DNA of 12,067 nucleotides. It comes from an uncultured Gammaproteobacteria bacterium. Its GTDB lineage: Bacteria; Pseudomonadota; Gammaproteobacteria; Steroidobacterales; GCA-2729495. Each line of letters begins with the position of its first letter. Positions within the stretch are counted from its first letter, which is position 1. The notes beneath the pieces were generated by a model, which was not told the DNA's origin, did not search any database, and saw nothing but the letters and a program-made list of their open reading frames with translations. Below are positions 1 to 7,321 of this stretch, piece by piece. The DNA lies in NCBI GenBank assembly GCA_937958785.1, contig CALGMY010000220.1, forward strand, positions 1-12,067, given 5' to 3'. A program made the position numbers and the translations under genes.

Positions 1-538
1 CGAGCAGCGTGAGCGGCCGCAGCTTGAGGCGGAAACTCAGCCGCTGGCGCAGCTGGATGAGTCCCGCCACGTCGAGCAGCGGGTGCAGGGTATGCGGTCC
101 CATCAGGACCAGGGACACCGGGGCCTGCTGCTCGTCGACGGCATGCATGAGGCGCAGCAGCCGGCGGGCGAGTTCCACGTTGAGGCCGGTGATGTCGAGG
201 GCGATCACCAGCGCCTGGCCCGCGGCGCGCCGCGCGCCGAGGACCGAGCGCAGGGTTGCCGGTGCGCCACCGTCGAGGACGGCGAGCAGCGTCTCCGTGA
301 AGTCGGCCGGATCGCCGCCGCGAAGGTCGACCGGCACGAGCCGGACATCCGCCGCCACCGGCGCCAGGGCCTGGCGCAGGAATGCCGACTTGCCGACGCC
401 CGGGCCGCCCGACAGCACGGCCAGCCCGCCCGGGAACGTGGCCGCCTGGCGCAGGCGCACCAGGGCCCCCGCCTGGAGCGGATTGGCGACGAAGAACGGG
501 CTCTCGGTGAACGGGCGCATCGGAAGAGGAGCGTGCAT
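1..538 (-). CDS. ExeA/DamX-like P-loop ATPase, 5' part (runs off left edge)
   Basis: The visible 179 codons form the N-terminal part of an AAA-type ATPase. It opens with a short segment (PFTESPFFVANP, residues 9-20) like those of ExeA/GspA/DamX-type ATPases. A clear Walker A, GGPGVGKS, follows at residues 44-51. A hydrophobic strand ALVIALDI (109-116) sits where Walker B belongs, and VSLVLMG (141-147) resembles the sensor strand. The segment IQLRQRLSFRLKLRPL (161-176) matches the part of ExeA-like proteins after the sensor. The usual DE pair of Walker B is DI here, so hydrolysis may be impaired. In related proteins a C-terminal peptidoglycan-binding or SPOR domain often follows; that part lies outside the window. 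The start is ATG at 538, with ATG at 520 (M7) as an alternative; neither has a strong ribosome site. It lies downstream of copB on the same strand behind a probable terminator. The superfamily is fairly sure, the exact role is not. Confidence 0.72.
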   Translation of the reverse strand, partial: MHAPLPMRPFTESPFFVANPLQAGALVRLRQAATFPGGLAVLSGGPGVGKSAFLRQALAPVAADVRLVPVDLRGGDPADFTETLLAVLDGGAPATLRSVLGARRAAGQALVIALDITGLNVELARRLLRLMHAVDEQQAPVSLVLMGPHTLHPLLDVAGLIQLRQRLSFRLKLRPLTLL

Positions 539-539
539 T

Positions 540-559
540 AAAACGGCCCGGCCGCCGTT
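540..559 (-). terminator. Probable terminator of the cop operon
   Basis: On the minus strand AACGGC (559-554) and GCCGTT (547-542) form a perfect 6-bp stem around a GC-rich hexamer. The second arm runs into four T residues at 543-540. It lies 32 nt past the copB stop codon and directly before the ATPase start at 538. The stem and T-tract are short, so termination may be partial and the ATPase gene may be reached by read-through. Confidence 0.42.
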
Positions 560-590
560 GATGCCGGTCACAGCCTCCGGCTGCTGCGCC

Positions 591-1319
591 TCAGAACCAG
601 ACCCGCAGGCCGGCCACCCAGCGGGCCTCCCGCACCCGCTCCCCGGCTGCCCGGGCGAGGTCTGCAGTCCCGCCGAGCTTGCCGGCCCACTCCAGGCCGG
701 CGTAGGGCGCGAATTCCCGCCGGATCTCATAGCGCAGGCGCAAGCCTGCCCGGACGGCACCCAGCCCGGCGCCGATGCCGTTCACCTCGTCATCCCGGGC
801 GAAGGCCTGAAGTTCCACTTCGGGAACCAGGATCAGGCGGTTGGTCAGCAGGAGCTCGACGTCGGCCTCGAGACCCGCGGCCAGCTGGCCCCGCTCCCCG
901 TAGTAGCCCGTGGCCTCGAGGTGAACCCAGCCGGGCGCGAGGCCCTCCACGCCGAATGCGAGGTAGGTCCGCGGCGTGTCGGGTTCGAAGTCCTGGCGCA
1001 GTCCCGCCACCAGGTTCCAGAAGCCCGCGACCGGACGCCAGCCGAGCAGCTCGACGCTGTTCTCCCCGGTGTCGCCGTCGGTCCGTTCGCCCTCGGCCCG
1101 GAGCAGGACCCGGGCAGCGTCCCGGCCCGCCCAGGCGTCGACCTCCCAGGCGGCCGCCGGGCCATCAGCCGCGTCCTGCCATTCGAGCCGGTCCACGAGC
1201 ACCCGCGCGTACCAGGGATCCGCGTCCATGTGGGCACCCATCGCGGGCTCATCCCCGGCGCGGGCAAGCGCCGGCAGGAGGGCGACGGCAAGCGCCGCCA
1301 GCCGCAGCTGCTCAACCAT
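591..1319 (-). CDS. copB: Copper resistance protein B, outer-membrane
   Basis: 242 aa. CopB is an outer-membrane beta-barrel that works with CopA in periplasmic copper resistance. A signal peptide is seen at about 1-21 (LAALAVALLPALARA). The barrel domain then carries recognisable CopB signatures: WEVDAWAG (58-65), FWNLVAGLRQDF (100-111), RTYLAFGVEGLAPGW (117-131), LLLTNRLILVPEVEL (156-170), GLRLRYEIRREFAPY (192-206) and GGTADLARAAGE (216-227). It ends in the aromatic VWF expected of outer-membrane barrels. The start at 1319 is chosen over upstream in-frame codons because it gives a clean signal peptide and has a GGGGAGG ribosome site 6-7 nt upstream, inside the end of copA. The first 8 nt overlap the copA stop, indicating translational coupling. 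The Met/His-rich N-terminal linker of many CopB proteins is nearly absent; only M27, H30 and M31 remain. The family call is secure. Confidence 0.93.
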   Translation of the reverse strand: MVEQLRLAALAVALLPALARAGDEPAMGAHMDADPWYARVLVDRLEWQDAADGPAAAWEVDAWAGRDAARVLLRAEGERTDGDTGENSVELLGWRPVAGFWNLVAGLRQDFEPDTPRTYLAFGVEGLAPGWVHLEATGYYGERGQLAAGLEADVELLLTNRLILVPEVELQAFARDDEVNGIGAGLGAVRAGLRLRYEIRREFAPYAGLEWAGKLGGTADLARAAGERVREARWVAGLRVWF

Positions 1320-3033
1320 GCTGCACCTCCCCGGCCTCACCCACGAGCACCGTGCGGAACATCCCGGTCTCCATGTGCAGCAGCAGGTGGCAGTGGAAGG
1401 CCCAGGCGCCGGGGGCATCGGCGGTGACCCGCACCGCCACCCGGTGCCCCGCCTGCACCACCACCGTGTGCTTGCGGACCTTGAACCGGCCGGCCTCGTC
1501 CTCGAGGTCGCTCCACATGCCGTGGAGATGCACGGGGTGATCCATCATCGTGTCGTTGACCAGCAGCAGCCGGACCCGCTCGCCCAGCTCGAGGCGCACC
1601 GGCCCGGCCTCTGCCGCGCGCTGGCCGTCGAAGGACCAGGAATAGCGTTCCATGTTGCCGGTCAGGTGCAGCTCGATGGTGCGTCCGGGCTCCCGTCCGT
1701 CCGGGTCACCCCCGGGGGTCGCGAGGTCGGCGTAGGTCAGCACCCGCCGGCCGTTGTCGCGCAAGCCGATGCCCGGGTCATCGAGCCGGGGGGACGGGTC
1801 ATCGACCCGCATGTCGACCCAGGGACTGGACTCGGTGGGCGCATGGTGGATGCCGGGCGCCGCCGCGGGCATGGCGTGCCCCGCGTGCATCGAGTGGTCG
1901 GCGTGGGCAGCGTGCCCCAGGTCCGCCATGCCGAGCATGACCCGCGGGTCCGGCGCCGGCACCGGCGCGGTCATGCCGGGACGGGGTGCCAGGGTCCCGC
2001 GGGCAAAGCCCGTCCGGTCCAGGGACTGGGCGAACAGCGTGTAGGCGCGATCCTCGGGCGGCGTCACCACCACGTCGTAGGTCTCCGCGTTGCCGATGCG
2101 CAGTTCGTCGACCGTGACGGGACGCACGGGCTGCCCGTCCGCGGCCACCACCGTCAGCGCGAGCCCGGGGATCCGCACGTCGAAGAGCGTCATCGCCGCC
2201 GCGTTGACGAGGCGCAGGCGCACCGGCTCGCCGGGCCGGAACAACCCGGTCCAGTTGGTGGCGGGCGCCAACCCGTTCACCAGGTACGTGTAGGTGTAGC
2301 CGCTGACATCGGCGAGGTCGGTCGGGTTCATGCGCATCGCGCCCCACCCCGCCCGTTCCGCCAGGGTGGCGCGGAGGCCGTCCTGCCGGATATCGCGGAG
2401 GAAGTCCGCCACGGTCCGCTGCCGGAAGTTGTAGTAGTCGGGCTGCTTCTTCAGCCGGCCGAGCATCCGGTGGGGATCCTCGTCGGTCCAGTCGGCAAGC
2501 ACGACGACATGATCGATGGCTGCCGGGTCCGGCGCCTCGTCACGCGGCTCGATTACCAGCGCCCCGTAGAGGCCCAGCTGCTCCTGAAGGCCAGAGTGGC
2601 TGTGGTACCAGTAGGTGCCGCTCTGGACCACCGGAAAGCGGTAGGTAAAGGTCTCGCCCGGCGCGATGCCCGGGAAACCGAGCCCGGGAACGCCGTCCAT
2701 CGCCGCGGGCACGAGGAGGCCGTGCCAGTGGATCGACGTGGGCTCGTCGAGCGCATTGGTCACGCGGATCGTGACGGTCTCACCTTCGCGCCAGCGCAGC
2801 GTCGGAGCCGGCACGCTGCCGTTGACGGCGATCGCCTGGCGCTCGCGGCCCGTGATGTTGACGGGCAGCACGCCGATGCGCAGGTCGAACTCGTTGCCGG
2901 TGAGGACGGCGGGCGCCGGTGCCGTGTCGAGGGCCCCGGCGGCGCGCGGGCGCAAGGCAAGCGCCGTGGCGCCGAGCGCCAGCGCCTGGACGAAGCGGCG
3001 TCGCCCGGTGTCGGGCGGATATCGGGTGGTCAT
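1312..3033 (-). CDS. copA: Multicopper oxidase, copper resistance protein A
   Basis: 573 aa, slightly shorter than many CopA proteins. It is a periplasmic multicopper oxidase, known in the family to oxidise and sequester Cu(I). The N-terminus has a twin-arginine signal (TGRRRFVQALALGA, 9-22), implying export of the folded enzyme. All copper-ligand motifs are visible: HWH at 102-104, YHSH at 143-146, HPVHLHG at 499-505, and HCHLLLHMETGM at 547-558. In the last motif C548 and H553 fit type-1 copper with M558 as axial ligand. A His/Met-rich segment at about 366-397 (MLGMADLGHAAH, DHSMHAGHAM, GIHH) is the usual extra copper-binding loop. The ATG at 3033 has GGAGGA with a 7-nt spacer. It is the middle gene of the cop operon, 61 nt after the small Cys protein and overlapping copB by 8 nt. 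The call is secure. Confidence 0.96.
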   Translation of the reverse strand: MTTRYPPDTGRRRFVQALALGATALALRPRAAGALDTAPAPAVLTGNEFDLRIGVLPVNITGRERQAIAVNGSVPAPTLRWREGETVTIRVTNALDEPTSIHWHGLLVPAAMDGVPGLGFPGIAPGETFTYRFPVVQSGTYWYHSHSGLQEQLGLYGALVIEPRDEAPDPAAIDHVVVLADWTDEDPHRMLGRLKKQPDYYNFRQRTVADFLRDIRQDGLRATLAERAGWGAMRMNPTDLADVSGYTYTYLVNGLAPATNWTGLFRPGEPVRLRLVNAAAMTLFDVRIPGLALTVVAADGQPVRPVTVDELRIGNAETYDVVVTPPEDRAYTLFAQSLDRTGFARGTLAPRPGMTAPVPAPDPRVMLGMADLGHAAHADHSMHAGHAMPAAAPGIHHAPTESSPWVDMRVDDPSPRLDDPGIGLRDNGRRVLTYADLATPGGDPDGREPGRTIELHLTGNMERYSWSFDGQRAAEAGPVRLELGERVRLLLVNDTMMDHPVHLHGMWSDLEDEAGRFKVRKHTVVVQAGHRVAVRVTADAPGAWAFHCHLLLHMETGMFRTVLVGEAGEVQHG

Positions 3034-3056
3034 GGGGGTCTCCTCCGGTTGGGCCG

Positions 3057-3074
3057 CCGGCCCCGTGGGGCCGG
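3057..3074 (-). other. Perfect hairpin between the small Cys gene and copA
   Basis: CCGGCCCC (3057-3064) and GGGGCCGG (3067-3074) are perfect inverted copies separated by two bases. The hairpin lies in the 61-nt gap before copA, about 11 nt upstream of the copA ribosome site (3041-3046). There is no T-tract, so a strong terminator is unlikely; it may be an mRNA processing or stability element. The structure is seen in the sequence; the role is inferred. Confidence 0.4.
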
Positions 3075-3094
3075 ACCGATGCGCAACCGGGGAC

Positions 3095-3475
3095 CTAGAT
3101 CAGGAAGCGCACCAGCCGGAGCAGGAGTGGGCGCTCACCGCCGTGGATCGGAAGCGCCGGCGGGCGGGCATCGTCGGCCGGGAGGCCGGGGCCGGCGAGG
3201 AGCAGGTGCCAGGACGGGGCGGGCGACACCGCCGGCAGGGGCCCGTCCGGCGCGCGGGCCCGGCCGGGCACCGGCGCGGCGTCGGCCTCTGCCGGCGCCG
3301 GGACGGTGCCGAGGCAGGGGTCGTCCCCCGTGGCACAGTGTTCACAGTCCTCGGCCGGGCCGGTGGCGAACGCCATCGCGCAGGGGGCGAGCAGCAGCTG
3401 AGCCACGGCCAGCGCCACGGCCAGGGCGGCGAGCAGCAGGCGACGGTGTGGGACGCAGGTCGCTTCGGGGTTCAC
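3095..3475 (-). CDS. Small exported Cys-containing protein, CopL-like
   Basis: 126 aa. Residues 11-36 form a signal peptide or membrane anchor (RRLLLAALAVALAVAQLLL then APCAMA). Next comes a cysteine cluster DCEHCATGDDPC, with C44, C47 and C54. A long Pro/Ala-rich low-complexity stretch follows (about 58-110), then a basic hydrophobic tail PLLLRLVRFLI. Small exported proteins with a CxxC cluster and a similar tail occur directly ahead of copAB in several proteobacteria. CopL of Xanthomonas holds the same operon position, but sequence kinship cannot be claimed from here. The cluster could bind copper in the periplasm. The start is GTG at 3475, the only start codon after the in-frame stop at 3503-3505 that keeps the whole hydrophobic segment. 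It lies only 7-8 nt from a -10-like TATAGT, so the mRNA may be leaderless. First gene of the cop operon. Confidence 0.68.
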   Translation of the reverse strand: MNPEATCVPHRRLLLAALAVALAVAQLLLAPCAMAFATGPAEDCEHCATGDDPCLGTVPAPAEADAAPVPGRARAPDGPLPAVSPAPSWHLLLAGPGLPADDARPPALPIHGGERPLLLRLVRFLI

Positions 3476-3482
3476 CGGGGTG

Positions 3483-3490
3483 ACTATACT
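3483..3490. promoter_or_regulatory. Overlapping divergent -10 elements
   Basis: ACTATACT reads TATACT on the plus strand (3485-3490) and TATAGT on the minus strand (3488-3483); each matches the -10 consensus at five of six positions. The minus element would start transcription at about 3475-3476, on the cop operon's first codon. The plus element would start near 3497, ahead of the HAD gene. No good -35 box is present on either strand (TTCCAG at 3511-3506 on minus is poor), which would fit activator-dependent promoters. Inferred from sequence only. Confidence 0.45.
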
Positions 3491-3525
3491 TCCCGCGCGG
3501 CGCTACTGGAATGGAAGCCGATCGA

Positions 3526-4506
3526 ATGTCCCCCATGCGAACTGCAGCAAGCCTGCTGGCACTGCTCGGCCTTGCCCTGGTCACCACCGCCACCCACGCC
3601 GCCGAGTCCCTGCCCGGCTGGCGGCCGTCGCCCGTGCGGGACCGGCTGCTCGCCTTCGTCACGGCCGTGAGTACGCCGGGCACCGCGAACTACGTGACGC
3701 CCGCAGAACGCATCGCCATCTTCGACGACGACGGCACGCTCTGGCCGGAGAAGCCGCGGCCCCAGGGCATGTTCGCCCTGCAGCGGCTCCGGGCCGTTGC
3801 CGGGCAGCATCCGGAGTGGAGCACCCTGCTGCCCTACGCCGGGGCGCTCGAACTCGGCGGCAAGTTCATGCAGGAGGCCACCGAGGCGGAGGCCTTCCAG
3901 CTGCTGGCTGCCGCCCACGCGGGGCGCACGCAGGACGCCTTCCGCCAGGATGTGCGGGACTATTTCGCCACCGCCCGCCACCCGCGCTTCGACCGGCCTT
4001 ACACCCAGCTGGCCTACGGCCCGATGCGCGAGCTCATCGGTCACCTGCGGGCCAACGGCTTCCGGGTGTTCATCAGCACGGCGGGCAGCGTCGAACTGGT
4101 GCGCGTCCTCGCCGAGGAGATGTTCGGCATCCCCCCCGACGACGTGCTCGGCAGCAGCGTCGTCAGCACCCTGCGGGAGGAGGACGGCCAGCTGGTCCTG
4201 CGCCGGCTCGCCACGGTGCATGGCCTGAACGACGGCGCGACGAAGCCGCTCACCATCGACGCGCACATCGGGCGCCGCCCGATCCTCGCCGTGGGCAACG
4301 CCGGGTCCGGCGGCGACATCCCGATGCTCCGCTACAGCCAGCAGACCGGCCGGCCGAACCTGCAGGTGCTCGTCCGTCACGATGACTTCGAGCGGGAGTA
4401 CGCCTATGACGATCCGGAGGGCGCCTCGGTGCGGACTGCCAACGAGAGCGGCTGGCTGCTCGTGAGCATGCGCTACGACTGGTTGCGGGTCTTCGGTGCG
4501 CAGTAG
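3526..4506 (+). CDS. Exported HAD-superfamily phosphatase
   Basis: 326 aa from this start. A signal peptide is seen at about 1-26 (MSPMRTAASLLALLGLALV, then TTATHA). HAD motifs follow in order. Motif I, IFDDDGTLW, gives D67 as nucleophile and D69 as acid/base. Motif II is VFISTAGS with S184. The lysine motif is TKPL with K240. Motif IV, VGNAGSGGDIPML, gives N258 and D264. This pattern fits the phosphoserine-phosphatase-like branch of HAD hydrolases; the substrate is unknown. Export suggests a periplasmic phosphomonoester. The ATG at 3526 is preferred because GGAAG lies 8 nt upstream. ATG at 3511 (331 aa) and ATG at 3535 are alternatives, and all keep the signal peptide. The 3' end overlaps glgX by 11 nt. 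Superfamily secure, substrate open. Confidence 0.85.
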   Translation: MSPMRTAASLLALLGLALVTTATHAAESLPGWRPSPVRDRLLAFVTAVSTPGTANYVTPAERIAIFDDDGTLWPEKPRPQGMFALQRLRAVAGQHPEWSTLLPYAGALELGGKFMQEATEAEAFQLLAAAHAGRTQDAFRQDVRDYFATARHPRFDRPYTQLAYGPMRELIGHLRANGFRVFISTAGSVELVRVLAEEMFGIPPDDVLGSSVVSTLREEDGQLVLRRLATVHGLNDGATKPLTIDAHIGRRPILAVGNAGSGGDIPMLRYSQQTGRPNLQVLVRHDDFEREYAYDDPEGASVRTANESGWLLVSMRYDWLRVFGAQ

Positions 4507-6520
4507 CTACCCCGTCACGGCCGGGACCCCGGGGCCACCGGGCGCGACCTTCAGCCCGGCCCGGACCAACTTCGCGGTCTACAGCCGGGCCGCCACCGGC
4601 ATGAGCCTGCTGCTCTACCGGGACGACGGAGCCGAGGCCCCGTTCCAGTCGATCGCGCTGGACCCGGCCAGCCACCGCCACGCCTTCACCTGGCACGTGG
4701 CCGTCGGGAAACTGCCGGCGGGCATCCGCTACAACTGGCGGGTGTCCGGCCCCGGCGGCGATCAGGAAGTGCTGGACCCCTTTGCCCGGGCGGTGACCCT
4801 GGCGCGCTGGCAGCGCACGGCGTGGGCCCCGCACCAGCCGCTCGGCATCCGGGGCGTGGTCACCGCGGCGCCGGACCGTTCCGGGCCCGCGCCGCTAGGC
4901 CTCGAGGGCGCGGTGATCTACGAGGTTCACCTGCGTGGCTTCACCCGGCACCCGTCCGCGGGCGTCACGCGACCCGGCACCTTCGCCGGCCTCGTCGAGA
5001 AACTGCCCTACCTCCGGGACCTCGGCATCACCCACGTGCAGCTGCTGCCCGTGACGGCCTTCGACCCGGACGACGTGCCCGCGGGCGTAGCGGCGCTCGG
5101 GCTCGGCAACTACTGGGGCTACAGTCCGCTCACCCTCGTGGCCCCGCACCCGGCCTATGCCGCCGATCCGGATCCGGCCCGGCACGAGGACGAGTTCCGG
5201 GCGATGGTGCAGGCCTGCCACGCGGCCGGCATCGGCGTGCTGCTCGACGTGGTGCTGAACCACACGGCCGAGGGCGGCGCGACGGGGCCCGTGCTCAACT
5301 TCAAGGCGCTGATGCCGGAGTTCTATCATCGCGACGGGCACCCGGATGGGCACCGGTTCCGGGACTACACGGGCTGCGGCAACACCATCAATGCCAACCA
5401 CCCGGTGGTGACCCAGATGCTGGCCCGGGCGCTGCGGCTCTGGGCCGAGGAACGCCACGTGGACGGCTTCCGCCTGGACCTCGCGAGCGTGCTCGCCCGG
5501 GGCACCGATGGCGTGCCACTGGCGGACCCGCCCGCGCCCTGGGTGATCGAGGAAGCCCTGCCGGGCCGGGCGCTCGTCGCCGAGCCCTGGGACGCGGCCG
5601 GCCTGTACCAGGTGGGGAGCTTCCCCGGGCGGGCCTACCACGAGTGGAACGGGCACTACCGGGACGTGATGCGACGCTTCCTCCGCGGTGACCCGGGGCT
5701 GACCGGCGCCGTGGCCACCTGCCTCGCGGGCAGCAGTGACCTCTACCAGGCCAGTGACCGGCGGCCGGTCCACAGCGTCAACTTCATCACCTGCCACGAT
5801 GGCTTCACGCTGCACGATCTGGTCTCGTACAATCAGAAGCACAACGACGCCAACGGCGAAGACAATCACGACGGCTGGGAGCACAACCTGAGCTGGAACT
5901 GCGGCACCGAGGGTGAGACGCTCGACGAGGCAACGGTGCGCCTGCGCCGCCAGCACGCGCGCAACGCCATCGCCCTGCTGATGCTGTCCCAGGGGGTGCC
6001 CATGCTGCTCTCCGGTGACGAGGTGCTGCGCAGCCAGGGCGGCAACAACAACGCCTGGTGCCAGGACAACGAGCTCTCCTGGTTCGACTGGCGGCTCACC
6101 GAGACGAACGGCGACTTCCTGAACTTCGTGCGCCAGGCCATCGCCCTGCGCCGGCGGCATCCGTGCCTCGCCCGCAATGGCTTCCTCACCGGCGAACTCG
6201 CGCCGGGCCGGGGGCTGCCGGACATCGCGTGGCATGGTCCGAACGGCGAGCAATCTCCCTGGGATGCCGGGTCGCGCTACCTGGCCTTCACCCTCGCGGG
6301 GACGGACCGCGAGGAGGAGGACCTGCACGTGCTGCTCAACATGTCGGACCGGAGCGAGTCCGTGGCCCTGCCGCCCGCGCCAGGTCGCCGCTGGCACGTG
6401 GCCATGGACACGTCCCGGGAATCACCCTGGGACGTCACCCCGCGCCACTCCCAGGTGGTGTGGATGGCGCCGCGCTACCTGAGCCAGCCCCGGAGCGTGG
6501 TGGTGCTGGAGGCGCGCTAG
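4496..6520 (+). CDS. glgX: Glycogen debranching enzyme (isoamylase/GlgX type, GH13)
   Basis: 674 aa. It hydrolyses alpha-1,6 branch points of glycogen or limit dextrins in the cytoplasm; there is no signal peptide. An N-terminal CBM48-like domain (about 12-110, FSPARTNFAVYSR) precedes the GH13 barrel. The barrel motifs are DVVLNHT (251-257), DGFRLDLA (323-330, with R326 and nucleophile D328), VAEPWDAAGLYQVG (361-374, acid E363) and FITCHDGFTLHDLVSYN (430-446, D435). The GlgX hallmark KHNDANGEDNHDG (448-460) and GGNNNAWCQDNELSWFDW (515-532) are present, followed by a C-terminal beta domain. The start is GTG at 4496, inside the HAD gene, with no strong ribosome site, so translation is probably coupled. 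No other glycogen gene (glgA, B, C or P) is in the window. Length and all catalytic residues are normal. Confidence 0.94.
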   Translation: MRSSYPVTAGTPGPPGATFSPARTNFAVYSRAATGMSLLLYRDDGAEAPFQSIALDPASHRHAFTWHVAVGKLPAGIRYNWRVSGPGGDQEVLDPFARAVTLARWQRTAWAPHQPLGIRGVVTAAPDRSGPAPLGLEGAVIYEVHLRGFTRHPSAGVTRPGTFAGLVEKLPYLRDLGITHVQLLPVTAFDPDDVPAGVAALGLGNYWGYSPLTLVAPHPAYAADPDPARHEDEFRAMVQACHAAGIGVLLDVVLNHTAEGGATGPVLNFKALMPEFYHRDGHPDGHRFRDYTGCGNTINANHPVVTQMLARALRLWAEERHVDGFRLDLASVLARGTDGVPLADPPAPWVIEEALPGRALVAEPWDAAGLYQVGSFPGRAYHEWNGHYRDVMRRFLRGDPGLTGAVATCLAGSSDLYQASDRRPVHSVNFITCHDGFTLHDLVSYNQKHNDANGEDNHDGWEHNLSWNCGTEGETLDEATVRLRRQHARNAIALLMLSQGVPMLLSGDEVLRSQGGNNNAWCQDNELSWFDWRLTETNGDFLNFVRQAIALRRRHPCLARNGFLTGELAPGRGLPDIAWHGPNGEQSPWDAGSRYLAFTLAGTDREEEDLHVLLNMSDRSESVALPPAPGRRWHVAMDTSRESPWDVTPRHSQVVWMAPRYLSQPRSVVVLEAR

Positions 6521-6555
6521 GCGTCGAGTCTCGGCAGGCTCCACCCCGCCCCGCG

Positions 6556-6570
6556 CCGGCCAGTGGCCGG
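6556..6570 (+). terminator. GC hairpin after glgX (weak terminator candidate)
   Basis: CCGGCC, AGT, GGCCGG form a perfect 6-bp stem 36 nt after the glgX stop. No T-tract follows, so it is at most a weak or Rho-assisted terminator. The rest of the 106-nt gap holds a GATATT (6587-6592) that could serve as a -10 for the next gene, but with no convincing -35. Confidence 0.25.
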
Positions 6571-6626
6571 TCCGGCGGGCTTGTGCGATATTCACGCCAT
6601 TCCTCCACCGGCGGGACGAAAAAGCC

Positions 6627-7298
6627 ATGAAACTCCACCGCTTCCTGATCGTCGTGATGGTGACCTGCCTGCTGTCCGGCCCGGCACTGGCCAGGAAGGC
6701 GGAGCTTCCGGCCGTGTCCCATGACGGCCTCGAGTTGCGCCAGGGCAAGGTGGCCGAGGTGCTCTACGTCCGGCCGGGGGTCGACTTCAGCGGCTACCAG
6801 CGCTTCGTCATCCTGGAATGCCCGGTGGCCTTCAGCAAGGACTGGGAGCGCGACCGCAAATCCGGCCCCCTGCGCGTCAGCCAGAAGGACATGGACGAGA
6901 TGAAGGCGAGCCTGTCGGCGGAGTTCCTCAAGATCTTCACCGACGAGCTGCAGAGCAAGGGCGGCTACACGATCGTGACGGAGGGCGCCGAGGACGTGCT
7001 GATCCTGCGCCCGGCCATCATCGACCTGGAGGTGTCCGCGCCGGACACGATGACGGCGGGCCGCAGCTATACCCTCAGCGAGGGGGCCGGCGGCATGACC
7101 CTGTACCTGGAAATCTACGACTCCGCCACGGGCCAGATCCTGGCCCGGGCCATCGACCGGCAGGAGGACCGGGGCATGGGCCGGATCCAGTGGCAGAACG
7201 CCGTGACCAACAAGGCGGAAGCAGACCGCATCCTGCGCCGCTGGGCCGGCGCGCTCCGCGCGCGGCTGGACGAGGTGCGGGGCAAGGCCGCCAAGTAG
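6627..7298 (+). CDS. DUF3313 family exported protein
   Basis: 223 aa. The signal peptide is about 1-22 (LIVVMVTCLLSGPALA). The mature part carries the conserved features of DUF3313: DGLELRQGK (33-41), EVLYVRPGVDFSGYQRF (44-60), WERDRKSGPLRVSQKDMD (73-90), ILRPAIIDLEVSAPDTM (126-142), MTLYLEIYDSATGQILAR (157-174) and a C-terminal WQNAVTNKAEADRILRRW (189-206). Many members are lipoproteins; this one has no lipobox (ALA then RK), so it is probably periplasmic. The function of the family is unknown. The ATG at 6627 has only a weak upstream purine stretch. It lies 65 nt upstream of an outer-membrane protein gene on the same strand, so the two may be co-transcribed. Family call fairly sure. Confidence 0.85.
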   Translation: MKLHRFLIVVMVTCLLSGPALARKAELPAVSHDGLELRQGKVAEVLYVRPGVDFSGYQRFVILECPVAFSKDWERDRKSGPLRVSQKDMDEMKASLSAEFLKIFTDELQSKGGYTIVTEGAEDVLILRPAIIDLEVSAPDTMTAGRSYTLSEGAGGMTLYLEIYDSATGQILARAIDRQEDRGMGRIQWQNAVTNKAEADRILRRWAGALRARLDEVRGKAAK

Positions 7299-7302
7299 CG
7301 CC

Positions 7303-7321
7303 GGCGCTGACCGACAGCGCC
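7303..7321 (+). other. Small hairpin between DUF3313 and barrel genes
   Basis: GGCGCT (7303-7308) and AGCGCC (7316-7321) pair with a 7-nt loop just after the DUF3313 stop. No T-tract follows. It could protect the mRNA end or attenuate downstream expression; chance cannot be excluded in such GC-rich DNA. Confidence 0.25.

Noticed and set aside
1320..1418. 33-codon N-terminal extension of CopB
   Set aside because: The extension is Cys/Trp/Arg-rich nonsense overlapping the copA end; the start at 1319 gives a clean signal peptide and ribosome site.
976..3483. An 835-codon plus-strand open frame opposite copA/copB
   Set aside because: It is antisense to two securely recognised genes, has no family motif, and is His/Arg/Pro-rich as expected of a shadow frame in GC-rich DNA.
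3489..3520. CueR-type operator (TTCC ... GGAA dyad) before the cop operon
   Set aside because: The half-sites are spaced too far apart for the usual MerR-family dyad and the -35 is poor; no specific regulator can be supported.
4895..6397. A 500-codon minus-strand open frame opposite glgX
   Set aside because: It is a shadow of glgX with no recognisable domain.
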